NCBI GenBank assembly: GCA_010093605.1
Contig: MU004181.1
Coordinates: 1,550,001-1,614,000 of the forward strand
DNA length: 64,000 bases
DNA from: Lophium mytilinum
Taxonomy: Eukaryota; Ascomycota; Dothideomycetes; Mytilinidiales; Mytilinidiaceae
Direction of reading: 5' to 3'
Positions 1 through 12,401 of this stretch are shown here, piece by piece (positions within the stretch are counted from its first letter, which is position 1; each line of letters begins with the position of its first letter). The position numbers and the translations under genes are program-made. A model generated the notes under the pieces. That model worked only from the letters and a program-made list of their open reading frames with translations, had not been told where the DNA came from and ran no database searches.

Positions 1-1635
1 CCAGAGATCGATCTCACAATTCTCGACGACGACACCTCCGTCGGCGGTGTCTGGAGCAAATCGCGACTTTATCCAGGATTGATCGCCGATAGCGCCAATG
101 GCTTGTTCGAATTCTCGGATGAAACTATGGTCACCGAGAAGCAACCCAAATACAAACTCATCCCGGGGTCTCAAATCCAATCATACTTGTGGCAATACGC
201 AAAGAAATGGGACTTAACACGTCGTATTCAGTCCGATTCAAAAGTAGTGAAGGCTGAGCGGATAGGGAGAGAAGGGAGCTACGAAGGCTGGCGCCTGTTC
301 ACGGCGAAGGGGGATGTTCTCGAATGCTCGAAACTGATTGTAGCAAGCGGGCTCTACTCAAAACCGTATACACCCGATATACCGGGGAAAGAGACATTCG
401 AAGGTCTGGTTCTGCACTCCAAAGAACTCGGAGTCTCCCACCAGAAGCTTGCGACTTCCGACGTCAAGTCCGTCATCGTAGTCGGCGGCCGAAAATCTGC
501 CATCGAAGCCGCAAACATCTGCTTCGCCGCTAAGAAACATGTGCACTGGATAGTTCGACCGTCGAATATAGGAGTTCCTTTCGTCGTGTCGGATCCTGAC
601 ATGAAGCCAAATCTGATGTCGGCAAATCAAGCGCGGATCTTCAGCGTTTGGTCTCCGTCTATTTTCAATACGGACGGGTTTTGGTACAGGTTTCTGCATA
701 GTGGGCGTTCGGCGGTAGGAAATCGCGTTTATGGAGGGTTCTGGAGGTTGATGAGCTGGGCCATCACGAAAGATGTGGGATACGAGAAAAGCGCCAACGG
801 GAAGATGGTTAAGCCTGGAGAGCCGAATGTGTTCCGCACCCTGGGTAGCACGAGCCTGTTGCAGAAAGGATCAAATACGTTCCTCGATGAGCTTCATTCT
901 GGAAAATATGTGACGGTGCATCGAGCGGGCTTAAGAAGTATGACGAGCAAAGGAGCTTTATTGGACAATGACGAGGTTCTTGAAGCGGACGCAGTGGTCT
1001 TTTGCACCGGATGGAGGCCAAGCACCGACTATTTCGGCGACCAGGACGCGTCGGATCTCGGACTTCCTGTAAACCCAGAAACAGAAGACCCAGAAGTGGC
1101 AAAATATTGGGCGCAACTGCTCGAAGAAGCTGATCAAGAGATGGTGAAAATATTTCCGCACATGGCGGAAGGCCCGCGGCCGGAGTTCGTGAAGGACGCA
1201 ACACAGTTCCGAATGTATCGGGAAATTTTATCTCCAAAGCTCCTAGCTCAAGAAGACCGCTCTATCGCATTCGCTGGATTCGTATCCAGCAGTCAAACAG
1301 CTTTCAATGCTGAAATTATGGCTCTATGGGTTGTAGCTTGGTTGGAAGGGCTCATGCCCAAGTCAAACCTTCCAACCGAATCAATGATGGATAAAGATGT
1401 CGCCAGGACGATCGCATGGATGGAAAGACGGTACAGATCTGGCGGCCGCGCTCCAGAGATTGTTTTCGAATCTCAGTCATATTTCGACGCATTGGTGGCG
1501 GATCTAGGGTTGGAAGTCAATAGGAAGAAAAAGGGCTTTCTTGGGAGCCTCAAAGAGTGGGTTGTACCTTATATGCCAGGCGACTACGCCGGCATCATAG
1601 AAGAATATATGAGGGGCGTGAAGGAGGAAAATTAA
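1..1635 (+). CDS. Flavin-containing monooxygenase, 5' truncated by window edge
   Basis: The reading frame is open from the first bases of the window to the stop, so the gene begins to the left; about 544 residues are present. FAD- and NADPH-dependent monooxygenases of this family oxygenate a soft nucleophile or a ketone. A GGVWS motif followed by R-x-YPGL lies at the left end, which is the segment just after the FAD-binding GxGxxG (that motif is outside the window). A second nucleotide-binding stretch VVGGRKSAIEA and the late motif VVFCTGW are visible, as expected for FMO or Baeyer-Villiger-like enzymes. No intron is needed in the visible part. The substrate cannot be inferred. It could equally be named a dimethylaniline-monooxygenase-like protein. 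Confidence 0.85.
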   Translation, partial: PEIDLTILDDDTSVGGVWSKSRLYPGLIADSANGLFEFSDETMVTEKQPKYKLIPGSQIQSYLWQYAKKWDLTRRIQSDSKVVKAERIGREGSYEGWRLFTAKGDVLECSKLIVASGLYSKPYTPDIPGKETFEGLVLHSKELGVSHQKLATSDVKSVIVVGGRKSAIEAANICFAAKKHVHWIVRPSNIGVPFVVSDPDMKPNLMSANQARIFSVWSPSIFNTDGFWYRFLHSGRSAVGNRVYGGFWRLMSWAITKDVGYEKSANGKMVKPGEPNVFRTLGSTSLLQKGSNTFLDELHSGKYVTVHRAGLRSMTSKGALLDNDEVLEADAVVFCTGWRPSTDYFGDQDASDLGLPVNPETEDPEVAKYWAQLLEEADQEMVKIFPHMAEGPRPEFVKDATQFRMYREILSPKLLAQEDRSIAFAGFVSSSQTAFNAEIMALWVVAWLEGLMPKSNLPTESMMDKDVARTIAWMERRYRSGGRAPEIVFESQSYFDALVADLGLEVNRKKKGFLGSLKEWVVPYMPGDYAGIIEEYMRGVKEEN

Positions 1636-2400
1636 TTGGAACCGGGCATTGGTAAGGAATGCACGCGTATATTGCCCCTCGAATACTCTAGATGTAAGAT
1701 GGAAGAGGTAGAATGGGTCCAAACACACCAGTATCGAATGCGAAGACGGCAGGTCTGTCTTTAGTTGAAGTGTGTAACGAAAAAGACGAGCACAATCACA
1801 GATCGAGAGAGAGAGCGAAGGCGTTAATAAGAGATTATTTGTTTTAGATTGAAAGCATACATAGAATAAACAATAGGGGCTGATGTCCACGAGAGGTGCA
1901 CGCGGCTTTTCTACTTCGGATAAGATTGCACTGAGCGCAGGACTTGCCTTCGACGTACCGTTTGTTCTTAAGGTTATTACGACGAGCTGACTGTGTATAA
2001 GGCGCCATTAACGATGCAGCATGCGAAGCATCGAAAGGTGCCCCGGACTAGATTTTTTCGATGTGTTTGGTAGAATAACTGTTGAAGAATCTTAAAGCGA
2101 ATCAGATCTATAATCTAAGCCAGCTGGAGTTTCTGGGAAGAGCGAATTTCTAATTTTTGTAGACTTGTAAATGTTTGGATGCTCCGGGTGTAGAGTCAGG
2201 GGCGAGGGTGGGGATGCAGATAGTGATCACGTGGATAAGCAGCCTAGCTGCTTTGGTAGCTAGCGCATCGGAACATTTGTTCAAGCGATTTCCCGAACAC
2301 AACCGATTTTAGGATTTTGATGAAAGGTTCTCTTGACGACGACATCGCAGCGAAGCGCCCCTCACGAATAACGAACCATTCCAACCTCTAATCCGTCGCC
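1636..2400. other. Intergenic spacer
   Basis: About 765 bases between the monooxygenase stop and the RPL23 start. It holds an AATAAA-like sequence near 1865, a short (GA)n run near 1804, and the 5' leader and promoter of the ribosomal protein gene. No gene is seen. Confidence 0.6.
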
Positions 2401-3204
2401 ATGTCTAAGAGAGGGTACGTTGCAAAATGAACAGTCCCAGTCCCTTCGCGGCGCAGATCTAGCTAACTTTTGCGAAATATAGTCGCGGTGGTGCCTCTGG
2501 CAACAAGCTGAAGATGACTCTCGGTCTCCCTGTGTACGTCGAACACCCTCACTCCTCACCTCACCTCGAGGTTCTCCCGGAACCGACATCCCGTTCTGTG
2601 GAGCTTTGCAGTATATCGAATGGAACATCACGAGCGGGGCTGATTAGCATACAGCGGTGCCGTCATGAACTGCGCCGACAACTCAGGTGCCCGGAATCTC
2701 TACATCATCTCCGTCAAGGGAATTGGTGCTCGTCTCAATCGTCTGCCCGCTGCCGGTGTGGGTGACATGGTCATGGCCACAGTCAAGAAGGGAAAGCCGG
2801 AACTGAGGAAGAAGGTTATGCCCGCGGTCGTTGTTAGGCAGAGCAAGCCATGGCGGAGGGCCGACGGTGTGTTCTTGTACTTTGAGGACAACGCCGGTGT
2901 GGTGAGTTACTTCGATTACTCTCCAATAGATCGTAGAATGGCAGGGAATGGTGTGAGGCCGTACGCAGCGGAGGCAGCTAGTGGATTGTCAAATGGCGGG
3001 GAACCGCGTCTTCGAGAGCTATGCTGACTCAAGTTACTTAGATCGTCAACCCCAAGGGCGAGATGAAGGGATCAGCAATCACTGGACCGGTCGGAAAGGA
3101 AGCTGCGGAGCTGTGGCCTGTAAGTATACCTCTTAGCCACTCTTCGATTCCAAGCTAATACGGCATTTTAGCGTATTGCTAGCAACTCCGGTGTGGTGAT
3201 GTGA
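2401..3204 (+). CDS. RPL23: 60S ribosomal protein L23 (uL14)
   Basis: Structural protein of the large cytosolic ribosomal subunit, placed near the sarcin-ricin loop and intersubunit bridges. Five exons: 2401-2414, 2483-2533, 2655-2901, 3042-3119, 3172-3204, giving 140 residues, the normal eukaryotic length. The spliced protein contains the family signatures [51 protein letters not shown] and [19 protein letters not shown]. All four introns have GT-AG ends. The first interrupts codon 5, so the start exon is only 14 nt, an arrangement common in fungal ribosomal-protein genes. Reading through intron 3 would destroy the conserved VIVNPKG segment, which supports the splice. Confidence 0.97.
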
Positions 3205-3646
3205 GCGGGGTTTCTTATACTGGTACTTTCGGGGTTCTGGGGCTATGCGACATGCATTAGTGGCTGTGTTCATAGTGAACGTGCTACTGGCAACAATTCA
3301 AACATATGAATAACCCTATTGGAGCAAATTGTTGCATTGAACTCATACATGAGATTTGAGGAGGTGGGCCAGCGCCGTAAAACCAATGCCTGAAGCCAAG
3401 AATCTAGGATTCTGATCCTTCTAATGGCTTGTAAATTGAGACTCTGCCATGACAGATGCCGCCACATATTCAGCGGAGTTATAGATCTGAATGAAGGTAA
3501 AGAATCTGACTATATATAAAGGTTGTCTGAGAGTGATTGGTCGATGCGGGCCTAGCCAAGCCCGCGTCCCCTGAATCTGAAGTCCTATCCCGTAGCTGCC
3601 CTACATCAACTCCCACGCGCCGCACCTGTTCGACCGTGATGTCTCA
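3205..3646. other. Intergenic spacer with promoter of the phosphoesterase gene
   Basis: About 440 bases downstream of RPL23. Apart from the TATA-like box listed separately, no gene is seen. An out-of-frame ATG lies 8 bases before the next start codon and overlaps it. Confidence 0.5.
3511..3520 (+). promoter_or_regulatory. TATA-box-like sequence
   Basis: TATATATAAA lies 127 bases upstream of the phosphoesterase start codon, a usual distance for a fungal TATA box plus short leader. The call rests on sequence match and position only. Confidence 0.45.
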
Positions 3647-5323
3647 ATGCGTTTTTCGTTGTTCCTGCTCCGGCTTGTCCGGCTTGTGCTACCTCTTTGT
3701 ATCATAGCAACGGTCTGGCTATACTTATACCCAATTTTCCACGGTTGCGCCTTTCCTATCCCTCCAACATCATGCGCGTCCAACACCTTCGATCCTTCAT
3801 CCTCCAGCCCTGCAGCGCCATTCAGGCTGCTCGCTCTCGGTGATCCCCAACTAGAGGGCGACTCTTCGCTCCCAGATGCCAACTCCCCGACGTTCCCTAG
3901 CATACGGCAGCTCCGCACAATACTCGAGGCACAAACACCGCTATCTGAGAAATGGAAGGAGGGTAGTGCCTGCGTGGTGAAGTTTTGGAAACATGACATT
4001 CTTCGCTTTCTTAAGGCAACCCGAAAGCGACTCGATTTATGGGGGAATGACTACTACCTCGCTCATATTTACCGCTCCCTCCAGGATCGCACTGAGCCTA
4101 CTCACGTCTCAGTTCTAGGCGACCTTCTAGGAAGTCAATGGATCGGGGATACTGAGTTTGAGCGCCGCGGGCGGAGATTTTGGAATCGCGTGTTTGAGGA
4201 CGCAGAACGCGTGCCGGATAGATTCATGGAGGACTCGCAATACGGACCTTGGATAGAAGAGCTGGGTCACGACGAAGCCTGGAATAAGAGGATCATAAAT
4301 ATTGCGGGCAATCACGATGTTGGATATGCCGGCGATTTGACGAAGCATAGAGTGGAGAGGTTCGAGAAGCTCTTTGGGAAAGTAAATTGGGAGGTGACTT
4401 TCACTCTGCGAAATCACACACAACCAACGGCATCCAAGCCGACCGCGGACCCAGAAAAGACGGAAGGCACTGAAAATGCTGGATTGGAGGGACCCATCTC
4501 TGAACCGCCAGCAATACGCATTATAGTCCTCAACTCGATGAATCTGGACACTTCGGCTATCTCTCCAGATCTTCAGAAATCGACATACGACTTCCTGAAT
4601 TCTGCTATATCAAACTCCCGCCCTGTTGAGGATCATACGACTGCAACGATTCTACTCACTCATATTCCTTTACATAAGGAAGCTGGAATCTGCAAGGATG
4701 CGCCGTTCTTTGACTTCTATACCTCTGGAGGCATTCGAGAACAAAACCATCTAAGCCCCTTCGCAAGTAAAGGAATTCTAGAAGGCATTTTCGGTCTCAG
4801 TGCTAATAAGCACGCTCCTGGAATGGGCCTGGGAAGGAAGGGAATTGTGATCAACGGCCACGACCACGAGGGCTGTGATGTGGTGCATTACTTGAAACGA
4901 TCCTCTGCGATAACTCCTGAAAGCGAGTCGGCTGAAGAACCCGAATCCAATTCAGAGGAGCCACAATGGAACGCTATGCGCACACCCAAAACAGCAGGCC
5001 GAGATCTCTCCGAGAACGGTACACCGAATATACGAGAAATAACTTTACGAAGTATGATGGGCGAGTTCGGGGGCTACGCTGGATTTCTGAGCGCTTGGTT
5101 CGACGAGAGTCTGGGCGAGCGTGGCGAGTGGACCTTGGAATATGCAAGCTGCACTTTGGGTGTTCAGCATTGGTGGTGGGCTGTCCATGTACTCGATCTC
5201 ATCGTGCTTGTAACAGCCGCTCTGGGGGTGATCATATGGACATGGGAGCAGATCTTAGCACCTGAAGTCAAGGCGCCGCCAAAGGATAAGAAAGTGGACA
5301 CCGATCAAGCGCAAAGGAATTAA
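3647..5323 (+). CDS. Ted1/Cdc1-family membrane metallophosphoesterase
   Basis: Calcineurin-like phosphoesterase of the family that includes yeast Ted1 and Cdc1 and mammalian MPPE1. These remove ethanolamine-phosphate from GPI-anchor mannoses in the ER and Golgi, so that GPI proteins can be exported. It is a single exon of 558 residues. Metal-binding motifs occur in the expected order: GDPQ at about 65, GDLLGSQ at about 158, GNHD at about 221, the LTHIPL histidine near 339 and GHDH at about 404. A hydrophobic segment near residues 8-30 and another at about 512-534 would put the catalytic domain in the lumen with a short cytosolic tail. It resembles Ted1 more than Cdc1 by overall layout, but which mannose it acts on cannot be decided here. 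The start is the first in-frame ATG in front of the membrane segment. Confidence 0.88.
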   Translation: MRFSLFLLRLVRLVLPLCIIATVWLYLYPIFHGCAFPIPPTSCASNTFDPSSSSPAAPFRLLALGDPQLEGDSSLPDANSPTFPSIRQLRTILEAQTPLSEKWKEGSACVVKFWKHDILRFLKATRKRLDLWGNDYYLAHIYRSLQDRTEPTHVSVLGDLLGSQWIGDTEFERRGRRFWNRVFEDAERVPDRFMEDSQYGPWIEELGHDEAWNKRIINIAGNHDVGYAGDLTKHRVERFEKLFGKVNWEVTFTLRNHTQPTASKPTADPEKTEGTENAGLEGPISEPPAIRIIVLNSMNLDTSAISPDLQKSTYDFLNSAISNSRPVEDHTTATILLTHIPLHKEAGICKDAPFFDFYTSGGIREQNHLSPFASKGILEGIFGLSANKHAPGMGLGRKGIVINGHDHEGCDVVHYLKRSSAITPESESAEEPESNSEEPQWNAMRTPKTAGRDLSENGTPNIREITLRSMMGEFGGYAGFLSAWFDESLGERGEWTLEYASCTLGVQHWWWAVHVLDLIVLVTAALGVIIWTWEQILAPEVKAPPKDKKVDTDQAQRN

Positions 5324-5398
5324 CGATAGACGTGCATCGAATACATTACGTTCTATCAACTACGTTCTATGGATCCTCCTCAGCCATTTTCTCATTAT

Positions 5399-6341
5399 TC
5401 ACTTCTTCCTGCCAGTAGCAATCACAGCCTCCCCATGACACTCCACCTCACCCTCCGCCCCAAAGATCTCCGTCAACCGCTTCTCTATAACCCCAGTCAT
5501 CAGAGGCTTGCATCGTTCCCTATCCTCCTCACTCCAAAAGACATTCTGAACAACCGTCAACGGCATATGAAGAACCTTACCCGCAAACACCGCCGGCGTG
5601 CCGCATTTGAACGTCCTCTTCTCAATCACCGACTCCACATCCTCAAACCCCGCCGTGACCAGCGTCTCCTTCGTCCACTGCGGTTTCCACCAACTCCCCT
5701 TCATGATCGTCGCCATGAACTCCGCCTCGGTCGGGTTCCGCGGCGGCCCCGGCAGCGTCTCCAGCGCGTCTCGAACAAACTCCCGGTACCAGTCAATCGT
5801 GTGCCAGAACGCGAGACCGATGGTGCCGCCGGGGACGAGTACGCGGTGCAATTCAGACAGCGCGACGAGGGGGTCGGGCATATGGCCGATGCCAAATGTG
5901 CTGAAAGCGTGCGTGTAGGTTCCAGACGGTAATTTAGTGTCCTGGCCTCCGTCAGCCAATCAACCCTCTACTACTTACTCCTCGGGGGATTCAGTGAATC
6001 TTGCTCACCATCCCATCCATGATCTTCGCCTCTGTTCCGGTCCACCCCTGCTCCTTAACTCGGTTCTGTAGATACGATATCATGCCCTCGGACGTATCGC
6101 CACACGTAACTTTCATCGTTTTCTTCGCTTCGTCTTGGTCGCGCAGCAGGTCGTATAGCTGGGCCGCGACGACACCGGTGCCACACGCGAGGTCGAAGAC
6201 GGCGAGGGGGCTGCTGGTGTGGTTCTGGATGCCGGATTGCTCGAGTGCGGAGCGCGCGAAGGGGCCGGATGCTGCTTCGCCGAGGGCGTACATCTGGGCG
6301 ACCGAGGGGTCGGCCCAGCCTGCGTTGATGTTGGAGGACAT
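5399..6341 (-). CDS. SAM-dependent methyltransferase (type 11-like)
   Basis: Two exons, 6341-6009 and 5941-5399, joined by a 67-nt intron with a GTGAGC donor and CAG acceptor; 291 residues. Residues around 48-58 (FDLACGTGVVA) form motif I, the SAM-binding loop, and VPGGTIGLAFWHTIDWY is the post-motif strand typical of class I methyltransferases. The C-terminal half is conserved in small fungal methyltransferases of unknown substrate. The acceptor could be O, N or C, and nothing in the neighbourhood fixes it. Splicing is supported because the un-spliced frame stops soon after codon 115, and the second exon opens directly in frame with the expected motif II region. Confidence 0.85.
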
Positions 6342-7215
6342 GGTGGGCGATTTTTGGAGCGGCGAAGACTATGCAAGTAGAGGGTTAGAGAGAAAGCACA
6401 AAGAATAGCAAGTTAAAATGGTGTTACTTGGGGGTATTATATAGGATTCATCCCGCCCCCAGAGCATGTCGTCTTACATCACTCAACCGTCTTTACGATC
6501 GGCACCGGCTTTAGCACCAGTCATGTCTTCGAGTTAGAGACAGAGGTGCGTTGATAATGTTGAGGTGTTTGGATTTAGTAGTTGGATTGGATTTGGTGCT
6601 GACATTGAAGCGCAGGAGCGTAAGCATCCTAGATAGCAGGGGCGGAAAGTCTCCGGGGCTAGGCCGAACGGAGACTTTTAGAGACTATCCATTATCCGTT
6701 TTCGTTCTGAGTATTGTGGTTTACATGCTGTGATACGTCTTCTCTACTCCGTGGGCTTCCGACTACAGCCTATAACCAATGCAAGCATAGCGTATAGGGT
6801 ATATGCGAGGCAGGTCTAACAAGGCCCGCTACCTTCACCATGTATATCTAAGCGAGGGTGGCACTCCACATCGTTTTAACTCAGCATCGCACAAACTAAG
6901 CCTTATCGAAATCAATGCATATTTTGGATTCCATTGGAAGTATTTACAAATCCTCTTCCATGTTTTACCAACAAACCTCCACCTGGAACTGTACAGTACA
7001 TCCAAGCGTCCCTAATTTTTGCAAGGCTAAGAAAGCGAAAAGGTTACTCCAAGGGTCTAGCGAATGCGACCGGGTATCCACGTAATGAAGCAGTTATAAA
7101 ATTCGTTAAGGTCGTTAAGCGTGCGAGCAGGTCATGATGTCGATGTCGTGGGAGCGAGTGTAGAAATGAGATGACGATGGTTGGTTGGATGATCAGCCAA
7201 TGATATGATCAGGAT
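6342..7215. other. Intergenic spacer
   Basis: About 870 bases. It contains the promoter side of the methyltransferase (right to left) and the 3' side of the glucanase gene. Short ORFs are present but show no protein-like composition. No gene is seen. Confidence 0.5.
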
Positions 7216-8683
<1,468 letters not shown>

Positions 8684-10534
8684 ATTCGCGGTGGTCACCA
8701 GTAACACGGTGGGGTGGTGGTAAACGTGTGTGTGTTTGAAAGATGGTGTAGCAATGCCATTCACTGGCACTGGTAGTATAATAATAGATGGCTATGGATG
8801 AATGCGGCCGGCGAGCGTGTAACGAAGCTTGAGACGATGCAGATGGCCCGGGGCCCAGCTCATTTAAAGCCGCTCGCAGTCGAAGCCGTCACGAGAGGGC
8901 AAGAGCTCTCCACCATGGACAAGATCATCATCAACAGCTCCCAACTTTCTTGCCGGGTTCATGACGCTGGAAGAGCGCGTGGGCGCAGTTGTGCAGAATG
9001 CGCAGCCAGTGAAAAGAGAAAAGTACCGCCCCACCGTCTGACTTGCAGCGAACGGCAGGCGGCCTCTGACGCTATGCTGGCACAATTTGGGCGCGATGAG
9101 CATGGTGGTGAGCTCTCTTTGGGCGGTCCGCCGAAGCGGCACGGAGGAACAAGCACCAGGTGGACAAACAAACTGGTCCCCGAGCTTTGAAGCCAGCGTG
9201 CCAGAGACGCAGGGCTGACCTCGGCCCAGATGGTGGCAGTCAGGTACCGCACGCGGATTGGCTGTCCAGCAGCGCCCATGATGCATGGCTGGAGCCACGC
9301 CGTGTTGGGCGTCTCTTTGGCTTGCTGCCTATGTACTTTGGGCCATGATCGCCAGCCTCAGAAGCCGGGTCGAAGGTGGCCCTGATGCGGGGAAGCTCTG
9401 CGGCACGCCACACCGTCGTCCCTTGCGTGGTGAACCCGGTGACATATTGCGGGCGCTGTATCTTTGGTCGCATGAGGCTGCTCACCGACTTCGGCCCAAG
9501 AGCCAGCGTGCGCCGGACTCACATCGAAGTGGCAGTGACAGCCGTCTAACTTCCTAGCCAAATCCTCCGTGGACTATGAATATCTCCTTAGTAGAGCCAA
9601 GGTGGGCTGTGGAAGGCTAATTGTAGCTGTGCCCTGCAACCGGACTCCTTCGCGATAGCAGAGGCCGAGCCACAGTCAGCACCAAGTAAGGTAGCATTCA
9701 TCCATCTAACGAGCACCGCAGACTGGCATTTCCATGACAGCTGCCTGGTTATTGTGCCATGAGCCAAAATGACCTTGCCTTGCTACGGCTACATACGATC
9801 TCCTTCTACCGACCACACACCGGCTACCATCGCGCAGCCATGGCGTCACACCGCGAACATCATCGCCGCAAGCCCGGTAGATCCTCACCCTTCAGATTCA
9901 GCGCCCGCGATTCGGGCCTGACAGCAAATGGGGCAGGTCACACGCTCGAGACGATCGTGAGCCGGCTCTAGCAATACCATCCGTTGTAGGCAAGTATTTG
10001 TGGTTAGGTAATGACGGTGCGGGCAGCTTATAGTGCTGCACCTATTAGAGCGCCTATAGAGCGCGCCTCGCTGTCATTTACTCTAAATTATTGCCGGGGC
10101 TAAGCTACGGCGGCTGAAACACGGGTCTTTTCTGACTTGTCATCTGATGAGAATGACAGTCTGTAGTACTGCTTGTGCCGGTGGTGTGGTAGGACCGAGC
10201 TCAAGGACTTCACGATGCGGACCTCAGTTCTCTGACCTCATTTAGGAAGTGGCTGGCATCAGCTGAGCAGACAAGCTTTTACGTCTAGGATATGTGTTGG
10301 CATTACTTCGGAGGGTTTGGGCGTCACACAGCATCGCCAACAAGTCCGTGATGACATTGGAAACTCGTTGTGTGGAATCGAGTATGTTAGGTGCTATCGT
10401 CATAGAGTGTTGAGGCCGAGGTTAATTTATTGGACTTCGCCAACGAATATACACTCTCTTGTTCATCCGAGCTCACCGGTTGAAAGCATGCATCATGTCG
10501 TAAATACATATTCTCAGGCTCCGCGAACGCTTCG
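8684..10534. other. Long intergenic spacer
   Basis: About 1.85 kb upstream of the glucanase and downstream of the LaeA-like methyltransferase. Only short overlapping ORFs on both strands, none with recognisable motifs, signal peptides or splice-linked continuity. No tRNA-like fold or transposon end was recognised. It presumably holds the glucanase promoter in its left third. Confidence 0.5.
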
Positions 10535-11607
10535 TCACGTGGTCGATGCCAACCCGGGCGACAGAGGTTTCCTCCCATAGACAACGTGCAGGTTGCAGTA
10601 CGAGTGCACTTGTCGGTTCTTCAGGTCTTTACGAACGCCTGCCAGATGGACTTGCGTAGCCTCATTACTCCAGCCCAACACCCGTGTAAACAGGGCGAGG
10701 GAGTATGCCTCAACTGCCAAGAGCAGCGAGCACAGGTTGTATCGACCAATTTCCTTCATTTTCGGGTCTTTAGGCCATGGAGACGATGGGACCTATGAGG
10801 TGAAGATGTCAGAAACAAATCACAGTATGCGGCTCAGAACAGGCATAGCAAAGTACACACCTTGTAAATGTCATCTGTTACATCCTCAAACCCAGCATCA
10901 ATCATCGTTTGCTTATGCGTCTCGGCAATGTTCATCGGTTTCTTGAACATCTCGCTCGCCTTGTGCAGATGGTCTATGTATTCGCAAAACGTAGGCGCCA
11001 GCTTCAGCGTATCGTCGTCCGACTTCAGCGTTACCTCGAACTCCTGCAGCTCGAGCCAACCCCCCGGCGTAAGGTGCTCGTACGCCTGTCGCATCAGCTT
11101 CGGCCAGTCGCTGATCGATCCGCCCAAGTCGCGAGTGTGGATGTAGTCGAACGGCTTGCTGTAGACCCACGGCGACTCCGCATTCTCGATTTGGAAGTGG
11201 AGGTTTGGCGGTACCCACGAGGGCTGGATGGGCGAGAGATCCGTTCCGAGGACTTCGGCATCGGAGTTGTCGTCCGCGAAGTCAATGGCCCAGATCCCAG
11301 TTCCTGTGCCGACGTCGATGACTCTCTGCGGGTTCTTGATGGGCGCGAGAAACAGCTTGCCGCCGAGTGTAAGGTTGCGAACGTGGTGGAGGAGGTCCTG
11401 CCGGTCTTGCTCAGCCTCGTCGTTTGGCAGCACGTATTCGCCCTCGCGGTAGCCGTGATATCTGCGACCGTTCTCGTACTTGTAGTTCTTGACGGCGGAT
11501 GCTAGGGAGGTGCTGTAACTCGACGTATCTGAGAAGCTGTCATCGACGCCCGAGTCATTGGAGTCGGCCTCCAGCAGCTGCGTGGGTGGGTTAGGGGCTG
11601 TCGCCAT
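10535..11607 (-). CDS. LaeA-like SAM-dependent methyltransferase
   Basis: Two exons, 11607-10861 and 10792-10535, joined by a 68-nt intron (GTGTGT donor, TAG acceptor); 334 residues. The protein has a disordered Ser/Asp-rich N-terminus and then the sequence YHGYREGEYVLPNDEAEQDR, which is characteristic of the LaeA-like family of fungal methyltransferases. Motif I VIDVGTGTGIWAIDFAD follows at about 95-112, then GTDLSPIQPSWVPPN and TPGGWLELQE. LaeA itself is a nuclear velvet-complex partner that controls secondary metabolism; most fungi carry many LaeA-like paralogues with unknown targets, and this one cannot be equated with LaeA. The second exon restores the expected WPKDPKMKEIG segment. It is transcribed away from the P450 at 12.4 kb. 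Confidence 0.88.
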
Positions 11608-12401
11608 GGTGTCCTGTGGTATAGAGCTTGGGAAGATGAAGATGCCTCAGCGGCGGTAGGAACTCCGGCGGACATGGCGACTTCATATAGCTCACGCGAT
11701 TCTGTCTTCCACTAGGTAGGTAGGGCTGCAACGTGGCTGTGGGACTCCCGAGAACCTGGGTTGGTGCGGGAGCCAGGAATGTGACTTGTTTTGTAACTAT
11801 CCATTCTCGCCAAGAAAACAACTTGGCTTTGATATTGAGGACGCTATAAGTAACTTTGATATTCAGGTTAGATGTGTAGGCAGCAATCCAATTTAACATC
11901 AGGTAAATGTACGACGAGCTTTTGAAATAGTAACGAGGCAAGAGTGGTGTGGTAAGCCTAAAATAATCGTGCTATGGGCGCACAGGCGGGAGCTGCGGGA
12001 ACTAGAATATTGACAACGGCGCGAGCTGTCAAGCTTAAAAGAAACCATGGTTGGAGTATTGAGGCAGTCAGACCTTTGATCTTCTCTAGAGAACACAAAT
12101 TACCGTACTCAGCAGTCAAGTTAGTACCGTCTCATTATGATGGTACCTCTACAGGTCCGTTTCTTTCATGGTCCGGGTCACCCCTAGGCTCACCTCGCGT
12201 GGAGAACTAGATAAGAACCCCATGCACCAAGGCGGCACAGCGGGGCCCGACAAACCAAATCCGTAAAGGACGACTTGCAGGCGCCTGAAGCACGCCGCCT
12301 GAACCGTCATGCGGCCCGGTCCTTTCGAGGGATCGCGGCTGCTTGAAAACCGGGCAACATCGTCCGCTCAGCACTGTTCACTGTCGTACAACCACGTTCC
12401 G
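11608..12401. other. Intergenic spacer, divergent promoter region
   Basis: About 790 bases between the divergently transcribed LaeA-like methyltransferase and the P450. No gene is seen. It contains a tandem TAGG/TAGGTAGGTAGG-like stretch near 11712. Confidence 0.5.

Noticed and set aside
2665-3027. Unspliced 120-codon reading of the ribosomal protein region
   Set aside because: It reads through intron 3 and loses the conserved [19 protein letters not shown] region, which is present in the next exon.
5369-5932. 187-codon plus-strand ORF over the methyltransferase
   Set aside because: Arg/Pro/His-rich shadow of the minus-strand gene.
10909-11505. 198-codon ORF opposite the LaeA-like methyltransferase
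   Set aside because: Arg/Val-rich composition of an antisense shadow; the opposite strand encodes a recognised methyltransferase.
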